From Ilex aquifolium (lineage: Eukaryota > Streptophyta > Magnoliopsida > Aquifoliales > Aquifoliaceae), in assembly GCA_951799425.1 (NCBI GenBank), contig OX637409.1:13860960-13924959 (forward strand): a stretch of DNA of 64,000 nucleotides, written 5' to 3'. Below, piece by piece: positions 1 to 11,513 of this stretch (its first letter is position 1; each line of letters opens with the position of its first letter). The position numbers and the translations under genes were made by a program. The notes below the pieces were generated by a model, which did no database searches, was not told the DNA's origin, and saw only the letters and a list, made by a program, of their open reading frames with translations.

Positions 1-955
1 CCCCCAAATAGAGAATTCCAAGGCCGATGCTCTAGCCAGGTTAGCCACCATATCCTAAGAAAACCTAGACAAGTTTATCCCAGTCGAGCACCTAGTCGAG
101 CCCTCCATGAGCTCTGAACCCGAGGTGGTTCTCCCTGTAGAGACACAACCAACCTGGATGGACCCAATCCTAGCTTATCTGTAGAATATAACTCTCTCAA
201 CAGATTCTAAAGAAGCAATAAAGCTGAGAACCAGGTCATCCAGATTTACCATCCTCTCCGGCAAATTGTACAAGAGAGGCTTTTCCTTGCCTCTCTTGAG
301 GTGCGTCGGAGATATTGAAGCAAATTACATCCTATTCATGAAGGCATTTGTGAAAACCACATCGGAGCTCAAACATTAGCCTACAAGGCGCTGAGGCAGG
401 GGTATTTCTGGCTTACGATGCTCAAGGATGCAAGAGACTTGGTTAAGAAATGCAAAGCCTATCAATTGCATGCAAACATCCCACACTACCCACCAGAGTT
501 GCTCACCTTAGTGATCAGCCCTTAGCTCTTTCAGCAATCGGGGTTGGATATACTTGACCCCTTCTAATAAGTATAGGGCAATGCAAGTTTGCAATAATCG
601 GAGTTGACTATTTTACTAAATGGGCCGAGAAGGAGCCCCTTGCGAAGATCACATAACAAAAGGTTCAAAGCTTTGTTTGGAAATCTATAATCTAAAGGTT
701 TGGAATCTCGAGAGCCCTTGTCTCAAATAATGGGAGGCAATTCAATAATTCAAAGCTCAAAGGGTATTGCGTCGAGCTGGGTATAACGAACTATTTCTCC
801 GCACCAGCTCATCCGTAGTGTGACGGACAAGCAGTAGTCACTATTCGAACTATCAAGGCAGCTCTAAAAACCAAACTCGAAGCCTTATAGAGCCAATGGG
901 TAGAGCATCTATCGGGGCTACTATGGGCTTACAGAACCACTACCAGAACAACCAC
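1..955 (+). mobile_element. Tat-type Ty3 retrotransposon fragment (RNase H end to integrase)
   Basis: Broken fossil. The first 45 bases read as NSKADALARLA, the usual end of the RNase H domain in Tat-lineage elements. Integrase-type phrases follow on the same strand (for example GVDYFTKWAE near 600-630). Many breaks; not functional. It stops at 955, where the Athila-type LTR begins. Its continuation lies at 15126-17477, on the far side of that element. Tat assignment rests on recognised phrases plus the long 3' tail and antisense ORF of the right-hand piece, so it is inferred. Confidence 0.8.
526..955 (+). repeat. Left copy of a duplicated Tat integrase block
   Basis: About 430 bp recurring at 15126-15557 with roughly 3% differences by hand count. 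Both copies are in direct orientation and flank the Athila-type element. A simple insertion would leave only a 5-bp duplication, so this block must have been duplicated by recombination or repair. Confidence 0.85.
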
Positions 956-1138
956 TGATTAGCACTTAAAATTAGCATATTACTATGCCGTTTTAAGACT
1001 AATTGTACTTTGATGGAGTTTAAGTGATGTCAGTTCAGGCCCTAAACTGAACAAGGACCCAAGAACAACAAGTACCACACTTGGATGCAACACCAACACA
1101 TTAGAGCCCAAAATTAGAGAAGCTTGGAGCACAGCCAG

Positions 1139-1505
1139 AACGTTCGAACGTCAACTCACGTTCGAACGTCCACATTACACTGTAGCAGACTCAACTGCTA
1201 AGAGAAGACGTGTTGCAGTTAGGAAAGAAGACTGAAGCTCTGAAGCACTTGAGTGTCACGTTCGAACGCCAACTCACGTTCGAACGTGCACTTGAGTTGA
1301 TTGAAGACCAGACTACTGCATAGAGTTGGAACTGAACTTCACAGAAGACCAACAGAACACTCGAGTGAAAGGGTCAGAACACTTCTGGCGTTCGAACGCC
1401 CTTAGTGCAAAAACAGAAGAAACGTTCGAACGGCAGTCAACGTTCGAATGCCCTTAGTGCAAAAACAGAAACAACGTTCGAACGCCAACTCACGTTCGAA
1501 CGTTC
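1139..1505. promoter_or_regulatory. Paired CGTTCGAACG palindrome array in the 5' LTR
   Basis: Nine copies (one variant) of the 10-bp palindrome start at 1141, 1159, 1259, 1277, 1389, 1423, 1441, 1475 and 1493. Eight form pairs with starts exactly 18 bp apart. The array ends about 95 bp before the TATA box. Position and regularity suggest promoter-proximal binding sites; a hairpin role in RNA or DNA is an alternative. Function is inferred only. Confidence 0.75.
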
Positions 1506-1596
1506 TCCACAGACTGGCAGCAGAGTTGTTGGCTTTTCACTTGGACTTGGGCGGCAAACACTATTCCTTCACCTCCTCTTGTCTCCTCCTCTTGCC

Positions 1597-1604
1597 TATA
1601 AATA
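1597..1604 (+). promoter_or_regulatory. TATA box of the Athila 5' LTR
   Basis: TATAAATA lies in a C/T-rich context about 640 bp into the LTR and directly downstream of the palindrome array. It is conserved in the 3' LTR at 13991-13998. Transcription would be expected to start around 1630. Confidence 0.7.
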
Positions 1605-2909
1605 CTCCCCTTGTTGGAGAGCTAAGGGGGAAGAAAAAAATAATTGATGGAGGCTTAGACTCCCACTCTCATTGTAGATTTAGCTTATTTTCCTTGTATG
1701 AAGTTTTTATCTTAGAGATTAGTTTGGCTTTAGTCTAACATCTCTTGCTTGTTATAAAAGTAGTTTTATGCTTATGCTTATGCTTATGCTTTCATTTTAC
1801 ATGCATAGAAGAGAGATAGTTCATCTTTTGGTTGAGGAAGCAACCCTCCAATTCTTGGTTGAGGAAGCCACCCTCCAAATGTGACTAGCTTTCTTCTACT
1901 TTTATTGTTCATGCATTTCACTTCCATTGCTTGAGCTTCTTTCTTTCTTAGAAGAGTGAAACTCTTCCACTTTTCTAGAGCTTTACCAAAGCCGTGAAGA
2001 GTGGTACGTGATTCACCCATTCTTTGTTAAAGATTGGCTCCGTGTTTGTTGTTACTTTATCTTTTAAGTTCTCTACTTGGAGGGATGAGCATCACTCACT
2101 TTTCTAGCTTTACCCAAGCCATGAAGAGTGAGTAGTTTCTCATTCACTCTTTAGTAAGAGGAGAAGGGCATGTATAAGTTATCCGGGAATCATATTTGTG
2201 CATTGTTTTTATGCTTAACGTTTATTTTTTTCTTGTTATTGGATGATTGATTGCATCTAGCAAAGCTAAGGTAATTTGTATAACTGTGAGCTCTTTCTAT
2301 GACACGGATGACTCTTGCATAGAAAGACTCATCAGTTCAAGGCAAGTACCCCGGCTAGATCCTCATGACTACCCTTCAATCCTCCCCCTTATTGTACTTC
2401 ATTTAAAGAATGGAATATTAATATCATGATTGGATGTCTTGTAGAAACACTTGCTTGTTTGTAGACGGGTTAAGTCTCGGCACAGGTAATTCTTGTAAAC
2501 TTCTAGAAAGACATCAGAATCATGTTCTTAATTTTCACAATCCATCTTTATCTTCCGATTAACTTGCAGTTGACACGGGAGTTAATTGAGTTATCAAGCA
2601 CAATTATGACAAACCGGACAACTAACTACATGTCCAGATCCTTGTACTAAAGAGTGACTTTTTTTAATTAGCACTTATCTCCTATTTTGTTAAGAAAATC
2701 CTCTTGGAAAAAATCTTATATTTTGTCCAAGAAAACTCGTATCTCACAGCAAATCTCAAGGGTTACAATCAATAGGTCTCTACCACTGCTTGCCTTAGAA
2801 ATATCAACAAAAGTTCCCTATGGATTCGACTCCGGACTCAAACCGGATTATTACTACAGCTTGACCGCCTGCACTTGGGTGTACACATTTCGGATCAAGA
2901 ACAAGTTTT

Positions 2910-2927
2910 TGGCGCCGTTGCCGGGGA
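2910..2927 (+). other. Primer binding site, tRNA-Asp type
   Basis: TGGCGCCGTTGCCGGGGA is the 18-nt primer site commonly seen in Athila-lineage elements, complementary to the 3' end of tRNA-Asp. It fixes the right edge of the 5' LTR. Confidence 0.85.
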
Positions 2928-3022
2928 ACCTTTAAAAGGTGTTTTAAGGTGAAAGGTAAAAAGACCTTCAACGTTGTGTATATTCTTTGGTTTATTGTAA
3001 ATAACTTTGTTTTATTTTCTTT

Positions 3023-6000
3023 ATGACTGAGGGCACTCCTCACTTCCAAAATTTGCCGGCAGAATCGTGTGAGTCCGTGAATCAACCTGAACCAAATTCA
3101 CTTATATCAGTAGCAGACTCTTGTGAGGGTAGTATGTCAAATAATGAAAGAAATGGAGAAGTCCCTATAAGAGAGAAAGAGGTCCCTAACATCCGAACTT
3201 TGCAGGATTACTTAAATCCCACAAGAAACAGTGTCCCCTCTTGTTTTATTTTTCCTGAAAATGTTCCCCTATTTACTGTAAAGCCGGGGACAGTGCAGTT
3301 ATTACCCGTGTTTCATGGATTGGATGCAGAAAATCCATATCTGCATATAAAATATTTTGAGGAAGTGTGTGGAACATTTCAAGACAATTCTGAATTGGCC
3401 AAGATGAAACTGTTTTCTTTCTCCTTGAGGGATAGAGTCAAACAATGGTTAAATTCTTTAAAGGTTTTTTCAATACCCAACTGGCAAGCATTACAAAATA
3501 AATTTTTTAGAAAGTTTTTTCCTCTACACCGCACAAATGCACTAAAAAGGCAAATCATGAATTTTGCGGTCAAAGAAGGAGAAACTTTTTATCAAAGTTG
3601 GGAGAGATTCAAAGATCTGCTCCAATCCTGCCCACATCATGCTTTTGAAAATTGGACTTTGGTAGGATTTTTCTATGACTCCTTACCCTCCAGACTACGT
3701 CAGTTTTGTCGAAATGATGGCCCAAGGAGAATTCATGGGAAAAAGTCCGGAGGAGGCATTCAATTTTTTCGACACCATATCTGACAGTTCTCAGATGTGG
3801 GACTCAGCTGCCCCTACCACTGTAGAAGCCAGACCATCTACTTCCCAAGGAGGAAAATATGTCTTGAGAGAGGATGATGACTTGAGAGCAAAAATGTCCA
3901 CATTGTCTCGAAAGCTTGAAGCTTTAGAGATGAAGAAAGTCCATCAAGTTGATGTTAGCCCTTCCACCGAGCAAGTGTGTGGAATCTGTGCGCTAATAGG
4001 ACACCCTACTGGGGAGTGTCCCACCATCCCAGCATTCAAAGAAGTCTTGTTGGAACAAACACATGCAGTTTCCAACTTCAACAAGCCCTACTCCAACCCA
4101 TATTCTGAAACATACAATCCAGGGTGGCGAAACCACCCTAACTTCAGTTGGAAGAACACACAACCAATACCCATGAACCAACAACAAGGGCCATACCCAC
4201 CACCCCAAGGACCTCCTGCATATCAACCATATCAACCACCACAAAAGAGGAACCTTGAGGACACACTGAATCAGTTCATGCAAAGCCAAATGAATTATAA
4301 CAATAATTCCACACAGGTTTTCACTGATTTCAAAACCCAGACCACTCACTCTTTTGAGGATCTTAAAAGCCACATCCAAAAGTTGACTCAATCCATGGTA
4401 ATACACGAAAAGGGCAAGTTTCCTGCCCAACCAAAGCAACCACAAGGCCAATTCCATGTAGGGAACCCTTCAACAACAGGAAACACCCAAGACCAAGCCC
4501 AAGCTGTCATGACACTGAGAAGTGGCAAGGTGATTGACAAGACAATCAAAGACATACTCATTCCCAAGCCAAGACCTGAGTCAAGCCCAACCAATCCATC
4601 ATCTGAACCTGAACCAATTGAGACTGAACTTGAGAAAGACCCTGAGCCTGTGATTGAACAAGAGCCAGAACCTTCTGAGAAAAGGGAACCTTCGTATCCC
4701 ATTCCGACTCCGTTTCCTCATCGACTCAAAACCAAACAGAAAGTGAAAAATCAGCCTGAAATTTACGAGCTTTTTAAGCAAGTAAATATCAACATCCCAC
4801 TTCTGGATGCAATCAAACAAGTTCCGTCTTATGCCAAGTTTCTAAAAGACTTGTGCACAGTCAAGAGAAGCCAGAATGTCCAAAAAAGAGCTTTCCTAAC
4901 GGAACAAGCTAGTGCTCTTCTTCAACATAAAACCCTTCCAAAATACAAAGACCCAGGGTGTCCAACTGTCTCATGTATCATTGGGAACTTCAGGATTGAA
5001 CAAGCTTTGTTAGACCTTGGAGCCAACGTTAATTTGCTACCCTACTCTGTCTATCAACAGTTGGGTTTTGGTGAACTTAAACCCACTTGTGTCACACTCC
5101 AGTTGGCCGACAGATCTGTCAAAACCCCCAGAGGGATTGTTGAAGATGTGCTTGTCCAAGTAGATAGTTTGTCTTCCCTGTTGACTTCATTGTTCTGGAT
5201 ACTCAACCAGCAATAAATTCGGAGAACCAAATTCCCGTCATTCTTGGTCGACCATTCCTAGCAACTTACAATGCTTTAATCAATTGCAGGAATGGAGTCA
5301 TGAAATTAAATTTTGGGAATATGACTCTCGAACTGAACATTTTCAATATTGCTAAACATCCAAAAGAAGAAAAGGAAGAAAGGGAAGTAAACTCCATAGA
5401 ATCTTTGATACAGGAACATCTGGATGATACATTCTGTGAGGATCCTACTAAATCATCTCTGTTAGAACTCATCTCATCAGAAACAACAGATGATGACCCA
5501 AATCCACCAAGTGGCCCTACTCATACTGTTGAGACATGGGCACCCAAATTCGAATAAATTTCACCAAGTGACACAAAGCCAGTCTCATCAAGTGTTAGCC
5601 CACCAAAGCCTGAATTGAAACCTCTCCCATCTGACCTCAAATATGCATTTTTAGGAGAGAATGAGTCATACCCAGGGGTAATTTCATCTAAACTCACAGA
5701 CATGCAAGAGTCTAAACTGATTGAAGTTCTTCGAAGTCATAAAAGCACCATTGGATGGACCATCGCTGACTTGAAAGGTATAAGCCCGTTAATCTGTAAT
5801 CATGCCATATACCTTGAAGAGGATTCAAAACCCTCTCGTCAAATGCAGCGACGACTGAACCCTCACATGAAGGAAGTTGTGAGAATTGAGGTACTCAAAC
5901 TCTTAGATGCAGGGATAATCTTCCCTATCTTAGATAGTAAATGGGTTAGTCCAACCCAAGTCGTGCCAAAAAAATATGGGGTCACAGTGGTAAAAAATGA

Positions 6001-8480
6001 TGCAAATGAACTAGTACCAACTCGAGTCGTCACAGGATGGCGAATGTGCATTGATTATCGAAAACTCAATTTGGTCACTAGAAAATATCATTTTCCTCTC
6101 CCATTTCTTGACCAAGTCCTAGAGAGAATTGCAGGTCATGCTTTTTACTGTTTCTTAGATGGGTATTCAGGGTATAACCAAATTGAGATAGCCCTAGATG
6201 ATCAGGAGAAAACAACCTTCACATGCCCCTTTGGCACCTTTGCATTCAAAAGGATGCCATTTGGACTTTGTAACGCTCCTACAACATTCCAAAGATGTAT
6301 GCTAAGCTTGTTCAGTGATATGGTTGAAAAAAATTTGGAAGTATTCATGGATGACTTCTCTGTCTATGGAGATTCCTTCGATTTGTGTTTAACCAATCTG
6401 GAGAAAGTACTGATCAGATGTAAGGAAGCCAACCTAGTGCTCAATTGGGAAAAATACCATTTTATGGTAACACAGGGCATTGTCCTTGGTCACATTGTGT
6501 CGTCTGAAGGCATGAAAGTTGACAAGACAAAAATAGATTTGATTGAAAATTTGTCTGCCCCTAAGACTGTAAAGGATGTTCGATCATTCCTAGGACATGC
6601 AGGTTTCTACAGGAAATTCATAAAAGATTTCAGTACCATAGCAAAACCCATGTGTTACCTCCTAAGTCAGGATGTAATATTTGATTGGAATGAAGCATGC
6701 CAAAAAGCCTTTGACAAGCTAAAAGACATGTTAATTTCTGCACCAATAATGCAACCCCCTGACTGGAATCTTCCCTTTGAACTAATGTGTGATGCAAGTG
6801 ATTTTGTTGTAAGTGCTGTATTGGGACAAAGAAAAGATAAGAAACCCCATGTGATTTACTATGCAAGCAAAACTTTGAATGATGCTCAAATGAATTATTT
6901 GACAACTGAGAAAGAATTGCTTGCTGTAGTTTTTGCACTGGAAAAATTTCGTTCTTATCTTGTTGGTTCTTCTGTTACTGTATTCACTGACCATGCAGCC
7001 CTAAAATTTTTGCTCACAAAGAAGGACGTCAAACCAAGACTCTTGAGATGGATACTTTTGCTCCAAGAGTTTGATCTTGTCATCAAAGACAAGAAAGGTG
7101 TCGAGAATGTGGTGGCAGATCATCTGTCCAGACTAACCTATGAATTTCATGAGGATGGACTGCCAATCAATGAGAAATTCCCCGATGAACAACTGTTCAT
7201 GATTGATAGGACACCATGGTATGCAGACATTGCTAACTTTTTTGCTATTGGTACACTCCCTCCATCCTTTACCATGTTGGACAAAAAGAAATTTTTGAGG
7301 GAGGTTTGTAACTTCTTTTGGGAGGATCCTTATGTATTCAAGTACTGTAAAGATCAAATCATAAGACGTTGCATCCCTGCTCATGAAAGTAGCCAGGTAA
7401 TAACATTTTGTCATTCTGAAGCATGCGATGGCCACTTTTCATCAAGAAAAACAGCTGCAAAAATATTGCAGTGTGGATTTTACTGGCCCACACTTTTCAA
7501 AGATGTCCATGCCTTTTGTTTAACTTGTGATAGGTGTCAAAGGTTGGGAAACATTTCTAAAAGAAATATGATGCCCTTAAACCCCATTCTGGTAATTGAA
7601 ATTTTTGACTGTTGGGGCATCGATTTTATGGGACCATTTCCCCCTTCCTTTGGCTATCTGTACATTTTAGTGGCTGTAGACTATGTATCCAAATGGGTTG
7701 AAGCAATTTCATGCCGAAACAATGATCACAAAACAGTGATCAAATTTTTGAAAGAAAATATTTTGTCCCGGTTTGGAATTCCGAAATCAATCATAAGCGA
7801 TGGGGGTGCTCATTTTTGCAATCGTCCTTTCTGGAATTTAATGAAAAAATACTTGATTTTTCACAAAATTGTAACCCCTTATCACCCACAGACCAGTGGA
7901 CAAGCTGAGTTAGCTAATCGGGAGATCAAATTAATTTTGGAAAAAACGGTGAATCCAGATCGCAAAGATTGGTCGTTAAGACTAACTGATGCGCTCTGGG
8001 CATACCGTACTGCTTTTAAAACAATTTTAGGCATGTCTCCTTATCGATTAGTCTATGGAAAGCCATGTCACTTGCCTGTGGAATTGGAACATAGGGCATA
8101 CTGGGCCATTAAAGCAATGAATTTTGACTTGGACAAGGCTGGGCTAGCAAGGAAACTTCAGATAAATGAATTGGAGGAATTGAGAAATGAAGCATATGAA
8201 AATGCTAAGATTGCTAAAACTAGGATGCAAATTTTTCATGACAAACACATTGTGCGGAAATCTTTTGAGCCGTCTCAAAAAGTCTTGCTATTTAATTCAA
8301 GACTCCGCCTCTTTCCTGGTAAGTTGAAATCAAGATGGACTGGGCCTTACATTGTCAAAAAGGTGTTTGAACATGGAGCAGTTGAAGTGGAAAACCCAGC
8401 AAACGGTAATAGTTTTATTGTTAATGGTCAGCGGTTAAAACCATTTTTGGAGGATTTTGTTAAAAATGTGGAAACCATTC
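3023..8480 (+). pseudogene. Athila gag-pol coding region
   Basis: Rough domain order: gag core about 3290-3700 with a proline/glutamine-rich tail to about 4500; aspartic protease about 4970-5290; reverse transcriptase about 5830-6560; RNase H about 6770-7140; integrase zinc-binding part about 7410-7545, core about 7600-8060, and C-terminal part to about 8480. All domains lie on one strand in canonical Ty3 order. The region is broken in about three places. RT to integrase is a long uninterrupted stretch, so the element is recent. There is no chromodomain, as expected for Athila. Confidence 0.9.
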
Positions 8481-8587
8481 TTTTAATGGAACCAGAGTAC
8501 TCCACCGAAATTCGCGCCTGCCGACACTCCAGTGGATCGGATCAGGAAAAATCTACTCTAACCCGACCCACTGGGGCGCCTTTATAA

Positions 8588-9881
8588 GGCACCCACTTTT
8601 TCTCCCAGCCGCCGCAGTTGCCCCCCCCCCCCCCCATTTCTTCTTCTTCTTCTTTTTCTTTTCTTCTTCTTCCTTCTGTTCGTCTTCGAGTTCTCTGTTA
8701 TCCGAGAAACCACCCATGACCACACACTCCACAAACACGATATTTTGCTTCATGTTTTGCATTTTGATCTTATATTTGCTCACGGGTGTTCTTCTTTTAT
8801 TCGCACTCATACATAAGGATTTTCAGCCTACCCGAAATCCAGATCTGTGCACAGATGAGTAATTTTTGTGTTTTTATTTGTAGGTCTCAGCGGGTGAACA
8901 GATCTCTACCATTCAACCTCGTCTCCACAATCCATGAACCGGTAAATTCGAAACATTGGGGACAATGTTCAGTTTAGGTTGGGGGGTATGATCAGTTCAT
9001 CAGTTCATTAGTTCATATTTTCGTAAATTTTTAAAAGTTCATTAGTTCATATTTTCGTAAATTTTTAAAAATTTTTATATTGTCGTTGTTGATCATGTTT
9101 GAACATTGATTGTATAAATTGATGATTATGAATCAGCTTCAATCGTCTTTGTGACTGACAGACGTTAAAGAACCAGATAGTGAGTCTTAAAACTTAGCAA
9201 TCATGGATGTAAAACTTTTTTGGTTTAGCCTAGGAGTTCTACGTACCTTTCCATCTGATGTGCATACTATGATCATGAGAAAAACAAGATTATTAAGGAA
9301 GGCTGAAATCCAAGAAAAACAAGCGAAACCCCTATGTGGCAGAAGCAACTTTGCCAAACGCCGTCGTGCCAAAAGGCTTGGTGCCTGTAAACAGTGTGGC
9401 AGAGTCTTTCACGAAAAAAGGTACAACCAGTGTTCTGAACCAATTTCCGGTCGCGCACTTGATTGATTAGACTGGATAGTAAATGGGCTGAGTAAGGATT
9501 ACCCTGATACGCCATGCTATTCCGGTACTGTGCTTTACCGATTTGTGAGAGAGGAAGTTGGGAGAGTTACTGGTTGTCCATTCTACACAGACACAGAGGG
9601 AGACTCGGATTAGATAATTTTCTATAGGAAATATGTACTTTTGTTGGGGGAGTGAAAAGCCAAAGGTCCGAATTTGTGTAAAAAGTGTAAAAATCTTTTT
9701 GTATAAATTCTTTTGACTGAAATGAAAATATGGGCCGAGTAAGGAATATCCCAAAATACCAACCTGAAGCGTGGGTAGGGGTTCATCCTGAGACGCCTTA
9801 GTTTTTTTATTTAAATATGTGTGTTTTGCCTTCTTTGATTGTATATAGTGTAGTGGAGAAAAATTTTAATTTTTGGTTCAA
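8588..9881 (+). other. Spacer between pol and the internal promoter
   Basis: Non-coding stretch within the Athila element. It has a run of C near 8620-8634 followed by a TTC-rich tract, a purine tract near 8977, and a direct duplication of about 35 bp between 9003 and 9070. A small basic ORF at 9203-9466 has a cysteine pair motif but is unsupported as a gene. A phrase near 9485-9510 (GGGCTGAGTAAGGA) recurs in diverged form near 9730-9750. Confidence 0.6.
8977..8988 (+). other. Internal polypurine-tract-like sequence
   Basis: GGTTGGGGGGTA followed by TGATCAG closely resembles the true 3' polypurine tract and LTR start at 13335-13356 (TTAGGTTGGGGGGTG then TGATTAG). It sits just after pol. It may be a second plus-strand priming site or the relic of an older LTR border. 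Confidence 0.5.
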
Positions 9882-10180
9882 CGTTCAAACGCCAGGTAAC
9901 GTTCGAACGTCAGCTACTTACAGTACTCAGCCTCTGATGAAGCTTCTGATGAAACGTGAAAGTACTGGGGTCTCTATCCGTTCGAACGCCAATAGACCGT
10001 TTGAACGAGATTAACGTTCGAACGCCAATAGAACGTTCGAACGAAGAGAACCTACAGCACTTTGGCCTCTGACAGAACTCAAAAGTACTGAGAGCTCACC
10101 ACGTTCGAATGCCAAACCACGTTCGAACGGTCTGTTTAAAATCATTCTACACACGTTCGAACTTCACCTACGTTCGAACG
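9882..10180. promoter_or_regulatory. Internal CGTTCGAACG palindrome array
   Basis: Ten sites, some with one or two changes, start at 9882, 9900, 9979, 9998, 10015, 10034, 10102, 10120, 10154 and 10171. They form five pairs with starts 17-19 bp apart. This is the same motif and pairing as in the LTR at 1139-1505, but here inside the element, ending 13 bp before a TATA box that precedes a separate ORF. The pattern suggests an internal promoter using the same factor as the LTR. Confidence 0.75.
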
Positions 10181-10193
10181 TTACAACTCAGGC

Positions 10194-10200
10194 TATAAAA
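10194..10200 (+). promoter_or_regulatory. TATA box of a putative internal promoter
   Basis: TATAAAA lies 13 bp downstream of the internal palindrome array and about 210 bp upstream of the ATG at 10410. A start near 10225-10230 would give a leader of about 180 nt. Inferred from motif and spacing only. Confidence 0.6.
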
Positions 10201-10409
10201 GCCTGGTTCGTCTTCTTCATTTCAAAACCCTCCTAAAACTCTGAAAACCCGAAAAACCCTTGAGGCTCTTCACTACCCAGACCCCAAAACCCCAACCATT
10301 CTCCATTTTCACCAAAAATCAACCCTCCCAAGACATTTGCCACTTCAAGAAGATCCATTTTCACAAAGAAATCAAAGATTTCAAAACCCTCCAACTCAAA
10401 AACCGAAAA

Positions 10410-11513
10410 ATGCCAAGAGTCAAGCTTCCTGCCAGGAGGAACCCAAACACCCAAGAGCCAAATTTTGTCGAAGAAGTGGTGGAGGTGAGAGAAGGAATGC
10501 CACCACTCACAAGGAGATACGACAAGACTCGGTTTCTCACAGCTCTAAAAGCAGACAGGTATGAAAATTTCTACCAAAACAAAGCCATTGTTTGTGAAAG
10601 AGATGTGATTTTGGCTGATTTTGCGGAGTTGGGGATCTTTGCGGAGATGGAAAGGAGGGGGTGGTTGTTTTATTTGAGGAACGATGGTGAGGTCGTAGTC
10701 GAGTTGGTGCGGGAGTTTTACTCCAACGCCGAGATCATCGACGGGGAAATTCGAACTTATGTAAGGGGAGTCCATGTGGACGTTGATAAAGATTATATTT
10801 GGGGGGTAAGGCAAGAGGTGCCTCGGGTTCCAAATCCCGCTTATCCCCCAAGGAAGAATGTGGCGATGAATGAGGTGGGGAAGGAACTGACTGGAGTACC
10901 CAATTTTTCGTGGCCTGGGAAGAAATTTTTTAGACAAGGGGAGCTAAGTGACAAATACAAAATGTTAAACTTGATTGCGGTGTCAAATTTTGCTCCAATT
11001 GGAAGAAAAAATGAAGTTTTACCTGACATGGCCCGGTTGTTGTATGCAATTGGAAAAGGGCAAAGCATTGATCTCCCCTTCCTAATTCTGACAGAAATGA
11101 AAAAGGGGTGTGATGTGAAGAGGAATTCGCTTCCCTTCGGCACCCTAGTGACAGAACTGTGCAAAGGCCATGGGGTGAGGGTGAAGCCAGAGATGGAAAT
11201 CCAAAAGCCGATGGGGCCACTGAACAAGGCATCCTTTCGAAGGAGCCAAAGTCATAGTGGCGGCCCGGCAGTTAGACAGGAGAGGCCACCCACCCAAGGA
11301 GTAGACGAGGTACAAGAGGAGCTTGATGTAGAGGAGGAGAGAGAGATGGAAGAAGAGAGAGATCAGCCACCAGAGGCAGGCCCTAGCACCAGCACCAGCA
11401 CCCGATGCTCCTTACGGGACATCATGCTTAGCATTGAAGCTAAGCAGGATGAGATCCTTAGGCTTATGAGGGGTGGTGGACATGGTGGAGCTAATGGACA
11501 TGCAGAAGAGTGA
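10410..11513 (+). CDS. Athila downstream ORF (ATHILA ORF-1/env-like region), function unassigned
   Basis: An uninterrupted ORF of 367 codons from the ATG at 10410 (context AAAAATGCC). The frame stays open upstream, but without an earlier ATG. The start reads MPRVKLPARRN. The middle is a globular region of about 220 residues of the type seen in the plant-transposon protein family found downstream of pol in Athila elements. The C-terminal 100 residues are low-complexity, with Glu/Arg-rich, Pro-rich and Ser/Thr-rich stretches. No transmembrane segment or signal peptide is evident, so calling it an envelope is not supported by this sequence. It is preceded by its own palindrome array and TATA box. 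It looks whole within an element whose gag-pol is broken. The family assignment is from memory of such proteins. Confidence 0.7.
   Translation: MPRVKLPARRNPNTQEPNFVEEVVEVREGMPPLTRRYDKTRFLTALKADRYENFYQNKAIVCERDVILADFAELGIFAEMERRGWLFYLRNDGEVVVELVREFYSNAEIIDGEIRTYVRGVHVDVDKDYIWGVRQEVPRVPNPAYPPRKNVAMNEVGKELTGVPNFSWPGKKFFRQGELSDKYKMLNLIAVSNFAPIGRKNEVLPDMARLLYAIGKGQSIDLPFLILTEMKKGCDVKRNSLPFGTLVTELCKGHGVRVKPEMEIQKPMGPLNKASFRRSQSHSGGPAVRQERPPTQGVDEVQEELDVEEEREMEEERDQPPEAGPSTSTSTRCSLRDIMLSIEAKQDEILRLMRGGGHGGANGHAEE

Larger units (their letters stand above)
956..2904 (+). repeat. 5' LTR of the Athila-type element
   Basis: Begins TGATTAGCAC, as does the 3' LTR at 13350. The right border is placed just before the primer site at 2910 and is uncertain by a few bases. 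Length about 1.95 kb, matching the minus-strand copy at 47711-52268 once its nested insertion is subtracted (about 1.92 kb). It contains a palindrome array, a TATA box and a short TTATGC repeat near 1769-1790. Confidence 0.88.

Noticed and set aside
9203-9466. Basic ORF with CKQCG motif as a zinc-finger accessory gene of the Athila element
   Set aside because: The first codon is ordinary ATG but no promoter, homology or second metal-binding pair with proper spacing could be shown; kept only as a remark in the spacer entry.
10260-10409. Longer version of the Athila downstream ORF starting at 10260
   Set aside because: There is no ATG there (the codon is TTG); the first ATG in frame is at 10410, in good context and consistent with the TATA box.
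10410-11513. Calling the downstream ORF a true envelope gene
   Set aside because: No signal peptide or transmembrane segment is visible, so only a family-by-position label is given.
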